DNA of 64,000 nucleotides from Phoma sp. XZ068 (lineage: Eukaryota; Ascomycota; Dothideomycetes; Pleosporales; Didymellaceae), in the NCBI GenBank assembly GCA_004835665.1, contig RBKR01000015.1, positions 434,001 through 498,000 of the forward strand, read 5' to 3'. Shown piece by piece: positions 43,572-53,238 of this stretch. Every line of letters starts with the position of its first letter. Position 1 is the stretch's first letter. The notes beneath the pieces were generated by a model, which was not told the DNA's origin, made no database searches, and saw nothing but the letters and a program-made list of their open reading frames with translations. The translations under genes and the position numbers were made by a program.

Positions 43572-45296
43572 ATGCATGCATTCACCGCATACGCCGTTGG
43601 CGTTGCCGTCATTGGCTTCCTCATATACGCTGTCGTCGATGTCGTCTCGAAGTATAACGCCAAATACAACTGTCGTGGACTCCCGGGGCCAGCACTAATA
43701 CCATGGGTTGGGCGTGTTCATGACCTGCCCATCGACTTCATGTGGCTCAAATTCAAGGAATGGGCTGACATGTATGGACCGATCTACCGGACAAAAATGC
43801 TGGGAGCAAACTTCGTTGTCATCTCAGATGAGAGCATCGCTGAGGATATCCTGGTAAAGCGCGCAAAGGTTTACTCCGATCGACCTGAAATCAAGTCTTT
43901 GTTCGACGCGAAAAGTACATATGGATCCATGGAATACCTACCTCTTATGGGCAAGAACCGTAAGTTTTGTGGCTGATACTTACCACCACCGCTCTTCTCT
44001 AATGGTCCAACAGAGTACTGGGCCCGTCAGCGCAAGTTTACCCACTCTTACCTTACGGAATCGACCAATGCCCGGTACTATGGAATTATGGAATTCGAGC
44101 AGAAGAGGTGGCTTCAACGACTTGTTGAGAATCCAGATGACTTCTCGTTCTCACTCGAGGACATGTGCTCGAAGGTCATGGCCACGTTGACTTGGGATGA
44201 CCATACTATAAGTCTTCCCTTGACACCGAGCGCATGGGGTCTTCTCACACAGATGTCGCCGGCTGGTCCGATCACCAACGTCTTGACGCCTCTCTGGGAC
44301 TGGCTTCCGGAGCGCATCAACCCCTGGAAGATTCGTGAGCGTAAACGCCATGATCAGCAACAAGAATTCTTCATGAAATGCCTTGTCGACACCCGAAGCA
44401 AGATGGAGAAAGGAAAGCAACGCCCCTGCTTCACCAAAACGTACCTGGACACAGCTGAGAAGACCAACATCTCGGGGGATTACGAAGCATCTTGCGTGCT
44501 TGGAATGATGGCTCTTGTCGGTATTTTCACAGTTACTGGACCCATCTACTACTTCTTGATCGCCATGGTTCATCACCCAGAGTGGCAGCGCAAGTGTCAA
44601 GAGGAGATCGACGCTGTCTGCAAGAACGGTCCCCCTACGGTCGCTGATATGCCGAATCTTCCCATCCTGCGCGCGTGTATCAAGGAGACGATGCGATGGA
44701 AGCCTACTGTCCCGACTGGTAAGTCCCATCATATCGATGATGGATCTTAACTGACAAGATTCACAGGTGTTGCCCATGAGTGTGAAGCTGACGATTGGTA
44801 CGGTGGATACTTCATCCCAAAGGGCACACGCATCTTGCCTCTCGACTACGCCTTCCTTCGAAACCCTGTCAAGTACCCTGACCCAGAGTCGTACCGACCT
44901 GAGAGGTGGCTCGAGCCTGGCTGGCCAACATTCCAGGGACCACTTACCAAGTTCCCCATGATAACTGGTATGTCGTCGTTTGGTTGGGGGCAGCGTCAAT
45001 GTCTCGGCATGTCTATTACCCGCGACGAGACTATCACTGGCTGCGGTGGGTTGATGTGGGCTTTCAACTTGAAGAGGAAAGTCGACCCCATTTCTAGGAA
45101 GGAGATCGAGGTTCCTCTAAACAAGTCGAACTCGCTCCTTATCATCAAGCCTGACGCCTTCGAGATGGCCTTCGAGCCAAGGAGTGAGGCAAGAAAGGCT
45201 GAGATCGCCCAACAGTGGAAGGATGCTGAGGCGAAGGATGCGGCAGCTCGAGCAGCATTCCTCCGTGCCGCAGAGGCAAAGGAGGTGTTGACTTAA
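43572..45296 (+). CDS. Cytochrome P450 monooxygenase with atypical I-helix
   Basis: Exons 43572-43959, 44014-44718 and 44767-45296, 540 residues. A membrane anchor (TAYAVGVAVIGFLIYAVVDV) precedes the Pro-rich hinge (CRGLPGPALIPWVG). The haem loop FGWGQRQCLGMS fits Phe-x2-Gly-x-Arg-x-Cys-x-Gly, the K-helix has ETMR, and PERW follows. In the I-helix, the usual Ala-Gly-x-Asp-Thr is replaced by Val-Gly-Ile-Phe-Thr (ALVGIFTVTGPIYYFLIAMV): the acid is missing while the threonine remains. The C-terminus carries an Ala/Lys/Glu-rich helical tail of about 35 residues. The ATG at 43572 was chosen as it precedes the anchor directly; an upstream in-frame ATG at 43404 would add 56 residues. ER-bound enzyme of unknown substrate, divergent from the FAD monooxygenase. 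Confidence 0.92.
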
Positions 45297-46073
45297 GTAA
45301 AGTTACTGATTTCTTTTGTTAATTTGGACAGCGCTGCTGAGTCTGTATAATGAGATGCATGGCGTTTGGTACAGGTGTGGCTCTTGGCTAGGTTTTCGAC
45401 TGATGTGGTTTTCTCGAGCATTGATAGTAGCGGCTGTAGATACCATCCGTTGGTTCCCTTGTATGTGGAAATTGAGGTTATTTGTAAAGTTTGCGGGTTC
45501 TTCGCTATCTTCTTGATCCGCTTCTACAGCGCCTCTTTAGTCCGATATGTGAGTAAGCCGAGGGCCGATGAAGACCGGCCATGGTTACGGGCGCTTGGAA
45601 GTTACGCAAGGTGAAGCTGAAGGGGTCGACCCCCTTGTCACGGCGCTATACTGCTTTCTGCTAGCGCGCTGCGTCATTGAAGCTCTTCTCACTCTGTCAG
45701 TTGAGTCTCACCGCGACGTGAAAGCTGAGTGAAATTCGTGGTAAACTTCAATATGTTTTAGACTCATCAAAGCACTAATGAATCGTACTAAATGAATGGG
45801 AGTGTCAGTATTGCACGAGGGAAAGTTGCCTAGGCGACGCAATTGCTTCGTCCGTGCACTTACCCCTCCATGCCCCTCCAAGTGGCCAATCCATAAGCTT
45901 CCCTCAGAGCTTCGAGAAAAATCGGGACTTGTAAGAGGCCAATGATGCACCCCACATGGGCAGAGCTCAGCAAATGCAAGGGTATAAAGCCCCGCCCGTC
46001 ATATTGAGCTTTGAGGCCTCTCCATCCCTCTCTCACCAACCAACAACACTCCAACAACACACCACACATCACA
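45297..46073. other. Intergenic region
   Basis: P450 3' flank and cyclophilin promoter, with TATAAA at 45983-45988 followed by a CT/CA-rich leader typical of highly expressed fungal genes. Confidence 0.5.
45983..45988 (+). promoter_or_regulatory. TATA box of the cyclophilin gene
   Basis: TATAAA lies 86 bases before the ATG, with a pyrimidine-rich leader and ACAATG start context. Confidence 0.6.
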
Positions 46074-46783
46074 ATGTCCAAGTCCCAGGTTTTCTTCGAT
46101 GTTACCGCTGGCGGTCAGCCTCTCGGCCGCATCGTCATGGAGCTCCGTGGCGATGTCGTCCCTAACGTAAGTTTTTGCTGTCCTCGGCTACCCCGCCATC
46201 AAGGAAAAGTTGGCAATTGGCCCAAGACAACAGCTAACAGCCCATTGCATAGACCGCTGAGAACTTCCGCGCTCTCTGCACTGGTGAGAAGGGTACCGGC
46301 CGCAGCGGCAAGCCCCTCCACTTCAAGGGCGCTTCCTTCCACCGCGTCATCCCCCAGTTCATGCTCCAGGGTGGTGACTTCACTGCTGGCAACGTGAGTA
46401 CCTCAATGCCTTGTCTCAGGCACTCGAGCAACAAGCTAACAGAGACAGGGCACCGGTGGTGAGTCCATCTACGGCGAGAAGTTCAGGGATGAGAACTTCA
46501 CCCTGAAGCACACCGGCCCCGGTATCCTCTCCATGGCCAACGCCGGCCCCAACACGTAATTGACACCGCTCCAATTGACATTAGTAATCGCTGACATTCC
46601 CCTAGCAACGGCTCCCAGTTCTTCATCTGCACTGAGAAGACCTCGTGGTTGGACGGCAAGCACGTCGTCTTCGGCCAGGTCGTCGACGGCATTGACGTTG
46701 TCAAGAAGGTCGAGTCCTACGGTTCCTCCAGCGGTGCCACCAAGGCCAAGATCGTCATCGCCGACTGCGGTCAGCTTGCTTAA
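46074..46783 (+). CDS. Cyclophilin A-type peptidyl-prolyl cis-trans isomerase
   Basis: Exons 46074-46166, 46253-46393, 46449-46555 and 46606-46783, 172 residues; three GT..AG introns. This is a compact single-domain cyclophilin: VFFDVTAGGQPLGRIVMELR, ENFRALCTGEKG, then the catalytic segment FHRVIPQFMLQGGDFT with the active-site Arg, SQFFICTEKTSWLDG with the conserved Phe and the cyclosporin-binding Trp, and VFGQVVDGIDVVKKVE. No signal peptide or extra domain, so it is cytosolic. It speeds proline isomerisation in folding and is the usual cyclosporin target in fungi. Codon use is strongly biased to C-ending codons, as expected for a highly expressed gene and unlike its neighbours. Confidence 0.97.
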
Positions 46784-47257
46784 ATGCTTGCACGGACGCG
46801 AGGCGGATAAAAGCATTCGGACAATGGGTTGAAAAGTTTCGGAGCACAAAAGTGAATGGGACCTAGTATGGCATTCGGTGCCAGAATGACCCAAGGATGC
46901 ACGTCAGTGGCTGGGACGAAGTAAAGCCATTGTGTCTACATAACGAGACAATGATACTGATGACTTCGCCAACTTTTATCTGCTCCCTTTGCTGTTCGAT
47001 ATCGTGATACCTTCCTCGTTAATCGGCCTACGTCTCTTGGTGTTCCTCTATAGTGAAGCACATATTGACGGCCAGCAGCGCGTGGATGACTGCTGCCTTC
47101 GCTAGTCTATCTTTAGTGCACCCTTGAAACATTCTTTGCAAATAAACATACCATTCTCACGTCCGCGCGTTCCTCAGACTACCTACCGAACAGGTCGTCT
47201 CCATACTGGCTCGTCCCTCTCTGGCTTGTTAGCGTGCTTCTGCCGACTTATTGCTAG

Positions 47258-47291
47258 TGTTGAATTGTTGGTAATGTTGAGTTGTTGCTAG
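47258..47291. repeat. Two-copy 17-bp imperfect tandem repeat
   Basis: Two adjacent 17-base units share TGTTGAxTTGTTGxTA. Short and probably slippage-derived. Confidence 0.5.
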
Positions 47292-47341
47292 TTTTAATCG
47301 TACAAACATTCAGTACGATCACCCCGTCAACGGACTTACAG

Positions 47342-47697
47342 AAGCCTGTACTCTCGAGTCAGCGACTGGCATAGGGCTGAGGCTCTGGAACATGACTCCA
47401 CTTGCAATGAGTTCCACGCCAAGCTGATCGTTGTACGGTTGCTGCACGAGAGATCCAGGATCAGCAGGTACGATCAAAAGTGTTCATGGCGGCCATTGAA
47501 TGACATTTACAAGCTGACCACTTCTAAACAGTGATATTAATGAAGGGATGAAGAAAGTACGCATCGGTGAAGTTGTCAAAAGGATCCGTACTGCCTACAA
47601 GGAGGGCGAGAAGGGTTCTGCAAAGATTGGACAGCCTATAGGTCGTCCTGAAGAAGAAGATGATGATGTGCTTGGCGGAAGTCAACTGACTCCTTGA
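47342..47697 (+). CDS. Possible short spliced gene, unknown product (5' end not found)
   Basis: Two stretches read as coding when joined over a good intron at 47468-47531 (GTACGA donor, CTGAC branch, ACAG acceptor). The upstream exon encodes SDWHRAEALEHDSTCNEFHA and related sequence. The downstream exon encodes GMKKVRIGEVVKRIRTAYKE and ends in a Glu/Asp run before TGA. The charged, low-stop composition differs from the surrounding DNA. The first exon may begin at an acceptor ending at 47341, so a further 5' exon with the ATG would be needed; I could not find it. I recognise no family. It may be a real small gene, a fragment, or chance. Confidence 0.3.
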
Positions 47698-47763
47698 TCT
47701 CTGTTCAATCCGTACAGGGTGGCGAAGCTCCTTGTCAGGGTAGGTTCTTGGGGATCAAGGCTC

Positions 47764-48121
47764 CTACCACCACCGCAAGGCTCCTTCACTCTGCAGGTAA
47801 CGGTCAATTTGCCTTACGCAAGGCTTTCTGCTACCTAACGATTCTTGGTCATTCCGATCATCTTGTATGAGACCCTTCAGCGAGTTGTTAAGTGAGCGGA
47901 GATCATGATGCTTATTCGCTTGAAATTCGCATATCTGCAAGTATCGATGAACGGTCTTGGGTGACGCAAACATGGAGCCGTTGAGGGGGATGCCTTCCCC
48001 AAAGTCCACTCCTCGTACACCTCCTGTCGTTCATCGGTGCCTGCACCTTACCTTGCAGTGCGTCCAGAGTTAGTCGCTCAACACACGACTCGCAGGGCCA
48101 GTGTACGTTAGCCTTGGGCAT
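47764..48121 (-). CDS. Possible small protein with CxxC motif, unknown function
   Basis: Modelled as exons 48121-48052 and 48011-47764 with a 40-nt intron (GTAAGG..GAG), giving 105 residues. The first exon starts MPKANVHWPCESCVERLTLD with a Cys-x2-Cys. The second reads GVDFGEGIPLNGSMFASPKT, then VHRYLQICEFQANKHHDL, and ends EGALRWW. Composition looks coding and the total length is a multiple of three. The intron is shorter than any other in the window and has a weak acceptor, so the joint may be wrong. No family recognised. Confidence 0.3.
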
Positions 48122-49942
48122 CTACACAGGATGAGCGAGTGAGGCGAGCGAGTGCGGGGTGAGATGAGGGATTCGAATTGAGTAACGGGTACACGTCCAA
48201 GTGGTCGGATCATGCAGTGTCTAATCGTCCGGCAGTATTCGGTGGATATAATTCAACCAGTGTCTTGCTGCAAGGTGTCATCGTGTGAGGCCTGCATAAC
48301 ATGCGCCCCTATGCACTCTTGTGCGTCTACAGCTCCTGATCCACGCTCTGGATGAATCGATGAGGCAAAGATAAGGCGGGGAGGAGGCAGAGGTTCCGCA
48401 GGAGAGGTTTAGACATATTGGACGACGAAGCCTCGGACCGAACGATGTGTGTCCATAGTGCTGGGTGAACGTGTTCCCACCAACGCACTTCTGCTAGGCT
48501 GATAATATAAAGGTGAAATCTGAGGCTGCACGTCGGTGTTGTCGTGGCTGTTGTCCATATGGGCCAACACGTACGTGCCCTTGATTGGCCCAACAACATG
48601 CGCGATGAGGCGGTTCCTGGGGATTTTGATCACAATCGAGTTCAGATTGAGCGTCAGGGGAAAGACGTTCGAATGACTCGCAATACCGAGCTGTTGGAAT
48701 GGTAGAACCGCTATTGTCAAAGTTAAATGTTGTGACTGGTCACGTGCATGGCTGTGGATTGAGCGAGCGCCTCCGAAGTGCTAGATACTTTGATTGCTTG
48801 TGATCGAACCGCTGTGCATCAGGCGCTGGTGTCACCACACCGATTATGTCACGAACGGCTGGCCTGCGTCTAGTTGTTGTGAAGATGGCGGTGCTGTGAA
48901 AGGATAGACATCCGCTTCTGGCCGAGCGTTGGGAAGGCAGCCACAGCAGCCCTGCCGCTCAATGGAAGCTGCTGCATAGTTCCGATTCTTGCAGGGAGGG
49001 GGATCGCCAGCAACACATGTCGTCACAGTGGAGTGCTGCGCTTGGAATGGCGCTCCACGAACTTGAACACAGTCTGCTCATCGTCTGGTGACTGCCGGGA
49101 TAGCCCGTCGAAACGAAAAGGGCCCGCAGGCACGTGGGACTGATCAGCCATGGGAGCGTCGTCCCGCTGTTTGGCGTCCCGCCTTGCGCAGTTCGTACCG
49201 GGCAATAGACTGGGGAGCCCGGCGGATAAGGCGGTGTCGTTGTGCGCTGAAGCAGTCGATGTCGCAGAGCACCACTCGCTGTACGCAGCTGAGTGAGCAC
49301 TTGTTGCAGCTGCACAGTTACTGTCCGCTCTGCAGCCCCAGATATGCTGCTTCCATAGGCTGCAAAATGGTGTGCTGAGCGTTGCGCGAGGTGATAAGCT
49401 GATGAATCTGGCGGCTGGCAGGCCGTGCATGATTCGCTGGGCGCAAGGGAGGCTGGTAAACCGGGCAAGTCAGCGGGTCTGGCCTTCACACGATGGCGTC
49501 TTCTGCGTCTCGGATTCGCTGCAGTGTGCCCCGTCGTGCAGGCCAAGGAGATGGTGGTTGCAATGATTGCATTAAGCTGCAGGCATCTTCGCTGGCAGCG
49601 ATCGAGATGCTAGAAGAAGGATCGTCCGCAACGACCTTGACCAAGTCCCTCCAGGCGGCCGTGAAAACATCCCACGCCGGATTGCTGCGCCTTAATTCTC
49701 GTTGCATGCCTACGCAAAGTCCCGAATTCCCATTCATCCCATTCGGTCCCTGCATCCGCCTCGTGCCAGGTCACCCTTTCATGCGCTGTCTCTGATCGCT
49801 GCGCCCGCTTGGTTCTAGGCAGTCCCACATATACATACGCTGTGCGATCCATGGCTGCGCATGCTCGATAGGCATCACGTCTTGCATTAACAAGGAGTCT
49901 TTCCGTTTATTCTATTATTCGCCGACACTCACATCACGCATT

Positions 49943-51362
49943 ATGTCACGAAACGTACATTGGCGTCAACATCAGTCGAGCAATAGCACGCACTCTGGCC
50001 GCAGCGCAGACAGCGAGCATTCGTATGACACCGCACCGACTGAGTACAGCGACAGACGACCATCCCTGGCGCATAGCGAGACATGCTACGCTCGAGTAGA
50101 AGGCCGACGAGACTATTTTGCGAGCAAAGATGATCGCAATAAGTACTCGCAGCCAGCGCGTAGTTCGGTTGATACATACGCCTCGACCTCAGCAGAGGAT
50201 CTCGACGACGACGCAGATGACATGCCAGAGTATGACGTACCGCAATACCATAACGAACCGCTACCGACCGACGCCATCCCCACAACACCCCGCGATTTCG
50301 CGGAGCTATTCCCTACTACCAAGCGCATCTCAATACGACACGACGATGCAACAATAGACGGCAATATGAATTTGAGAGTCGACACGCAGGTCGAGGAACG
50401 ACACCACAAAATGCAGAACTACACTCTATATCATCTGCGCATGCAAGACCTGCGGACTCGTGACTTCTCTCTGCGCCGATACTGTCGAGAATCTGGACGA
50501 GAGGTCTGCCACTCGATACGAAAGTATCAGAAGCCGCCTCAAGAGAAGCGTCCCGTGTTGCAACGTGCAAGTACAGCCCTCGCCAGTCTAGTTCACAAGT
50601 CTGAATCGCGCCCCTCAACTGCGGCCGGCCTGAAGCGCTCGGACTCTGGGTACGAGTCGGTGCGCGGCAATGTTGAGGAGGATGAGGAGGAGGAAGAAGA
50701 AGTGCCAGGCCCGAAGAGTGCTGGCTACTTCAAGGGCCGTGCGCTGTTGCCTACTAACACACTCAAACTGGAGTTCTCTAATTACGCACATCTCGAAGTC
50801 AAGAGGAGAGGTGCCAAGTCGTACAAGAAGTATGTCTTCGAACACTGGGGTAACAACTACTCGTGGAAGCGGATAGTCAAGAAGGAACGTGACCAGGAGA
50901 CGGTGTCATATTATCTCGTGCGTGACGACAACGAGAAGGAGCCGCTGGCTCACATCTGCCCTGTTCGTTTGACGCAGACTGAGGCACGAGAGGAAGCAGC
51001 ACGGGGAGGATGGGTTCCCCCAAGCTATATGCGGATTACTGATGACAGAATCTTACGCGCTGACTCAGATATTGCCGAGTAAGTAAATCACTATGAACGG
51101 CTGAGAGTGTGACTAATATGGATGCAGTGTCGTTGTTGCCACCGGCCTTATGGCTCTTGTAGACGACTGCATCAAGCGTCGGTTTTCATCAAAGCAGCAT
51201 GCTCAGTTACACATCCCGCTCATCCGGAGCGCTTCGCTGAAGATGAACATGGAATACATTGGTCCCAAACGGCTCATCGATGAGATGTTCAGTAGGAACA
51301 CTCATGTCGGGAGTCCAAGCAAACAACCGTCAGCGTTACGCCGTACTTCAGTACAAGCTTAG
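49943..51362 (+). CDS. Conserved fungal protein of unknown function, acidic linker and C-terminal ordered domain
   Basis: Exons 49943-51078 and 51128-51362, 456 residues; the 49-nt intron joins DIA to DVVVATGLMALVDD. The N-terminal 250 residues are disordered, rich in Ser, Tyr, Asp and Arg, with a helical patch (HHKMQNYTLYHLRMQDLRTR) and a long acidic run (EEDEEEEEE near residue 245). The C-terminal domain is rich in strands and aromatics: LKLEFSNYAHLEVKRRG, YVFEHWGNNYSWKRIVKKE, VSYYLVRDD, AHICPV, GGWVPPSYMRITDDRIL and GLMALVDDCIKRRF. I know this C-terminal pattern as a recurrent ascomycete protein without assigned function. A tubby- or LURP-like beta barrel is conceivable but cannot be shown here. 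No signal or membrane helix. Confidence 0.8.
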
Positions 51363-52838
51363 TATGTCCCACCTGGGAATAATGTTTGATTATCGGGACC
51401 CGCCCCGCTGGCGGGAGATCCGCTTACTCGGTAAAGCGCAGCTTTGTCTCGTACATGAATTTCTCCGCTGTAAGACCTGTTCTGTTGGGCTTGTGGGGAT
51501 GCAGCTTGCCGCTACCCTCGTGTCGTTAGTAGCACCTGTGAGCTTGGTCTTATGCATTTAGCCGGAGTTTTGAGGCTCCATCATGCATGATGGTCTCATA
51601 ATGTTTGCCTCATTGGACTGATTTGTCCTCCCTTTTGGAAGTTTGGAACGTCACAGCATTTGGTACTTTCACCGTTTACCAGTTGATACTTGGATCCAGC
51701 ATATCTCATGAATCCCACTATTGGTACGAATTACGACAAGGTTTAAGCACTCGAACAATGAACTCAATCACATTCGCATTTGGTTAAACACTCCACTCAG
51801 CGCCTGCAAGCCGCAAGAGGTAAGTATACGAGCCCTTCCGTCCGCTGGCAACTTTCAAGTGCTTCGCGGTCGTGTTGCTATCATTTGGCCAGCCCGTTGT
51901 GACACAATGGGTACAGTGGTAGGTACCCGTGGAATTGTTCCTGGACATGTGATTGCGTTACCGCCACTTCAGGAAATGCATGCCAAGACTGCACTGCAAA
52001 CGAGTGACTCCACTATGACAGTGCGCACTAATTCGCTAGCAAACATTGGGCTCAGTTGCCCTTCTTTGTGCTGACGCCCTCCCCACCGCCTCACAGTTCG
52101 TAGTAAGGATTGATAACAAGGCTCTAGGAGGTTTTTGCATTTGGTGCCGATGAAAACACAGCTGCAAATCTCAAGTAGGGTCGAAACAAGGTCACAATGC
52201 GCGCCTGAAGCGCACGGTGAGCTGGCTCGCTTGACACTAGATGATGTCTTGCAGCAGGTGGGTACGAAAACGTTTCTTGGGTGGAAGTTTCAGCCTTCAA
52301 TTCTTCAATTGAGCCATGCATAGCCATCAAACTCATATAATATATCACGATGCATATAGCAGCTTTTGCGACAGTTCAGCCTCCACAACTACTATCAATG
52401 TCTCGCTTGGCAGGCCACTTACACCGTAGGGTTACCAATCCGTGTCTTTGCCGTGAGGCCTATTCTCGGCCCGCTTAGGACGAAATGGCCCAACTTTGGT
52501 GCCAGAGTGCCGGGTCTGATGCAAAAAACATAATTGGAGCGTCGGAACCTCACAGTCGGGCGCGGCCTTCCACATCTTATTGCATCCTATCTGACACTCA
52601 GTTAGAGGGAGCATGACTTACATTACGGGTACTCGCATTTGTTCGTCACTGTCCAGCTCTCCTTCGTGACAAGTCATCTTTGTTCAACCTGCACCTCTGT
52701 CGAAAGCACGATATAAAGCTCGGTGGCTTCGAAAGGCAGATCATTCTCACAACACTTCCCAACAACTCCTTTTAGCTCCGCTCCGGTCACTACTTGCTCA
52801 ACTTCTGTCAACATAAACCTTTCGGCATCTTATTCGAC
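51363..52838. other. Intergenic region of 1.5 kb
   Basis: 3' flank of the unknown gene and promoter of the dsRNA-binding-like gene with TATAAA at 52712-52717. No other gene or repeat recognised. Confidence 0.5.
52712..52717 (+). promoter_or_regulatory. TATA box of the small dsRNA-binding-like gene
   Basis: TATAAA lies 122 bases before the ATG at 52839; a CT-rich leader follows. Confidence 0.55.
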
Positions 52839-53238
52839 ATGGCACAAGTAAAGCCCTGGACCGACCGACTGCGAGGTAATCAGCCCCCTTTTTGCGACAT
52901 AGTAACCTCCTGACCACATTCGACAGAACACTGTCAGGTTGAGCAGCTTGGAGAGATTGTGTATCAGGATGTTTCTGATCGTCGAGGTATTTGTCCCTTA
53001 TCATCTACCATCCATAGCATCCATTCCTAACGCACAAATAGGCGGCCGCACAGCCTGGTCCACCATTGCTGTGGTCAATGGCGTCCAGTATCCCGCTCGC
53101 TTCTGGTACGACGGAGCACGTATCGAACAGGCGAAGGAGGATGCTGCTGAGATCGCTCTGCGCAACCTCACCGGCTGTACTGATCCGAAATCGCAACCAC
53201 CTTCAGCGAGCCAGTATGGACGCGCCCTTGCCGCATGA
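52839..53238 (+). CDS. Small dsRNA-binding-motif-like protein
   Basis: Three exons (52839-52875, 52927-52986, 53042-53238), 97 residues, introns 51 and 55 nt. Nearly the whole protein is one domain: an N-terminal helix (WTDRLREHCQVEQLGEIVY), three strands (GRTAWSTIAVVNGVQYPAR) and a C-terminal helix (RIEQAKEDAAEIALRNL). That helix-strand3-helix order with Ala-Lys-x2-Ala-Ala at the start of the last helix is the dsRBM layout. The basic KKxAK loop of strong dsRNA binders is reduced to QAKED, so RNA affinity may be low and the motif may serve protein contact. A free-standing domain this small is unusual. The TATA box and three tidy introns argue for a real expressed gene. Confidence 0.75.

Larger units (their letters stand above)
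46784..49942. other. Gene-poor region of 3.2 kb
   Basis: Contains two weakly supported short gene models (47342-47697 plus, 47764-48121 minus) and a two-copy 17-bp repeat at 47258-47291. Between 48130 and 49940 many overlapping frames exist in several directions; none has an ATG start with recognisable content. Confidence 0.4.

Noticed and set aside
48409..49546. Several overlapping minus-strand frames of 60 to 195 codons
   Set aside because: They overlap in different frames, lack ATG starts or carry Arg/Ser-rich shadow-like composition.
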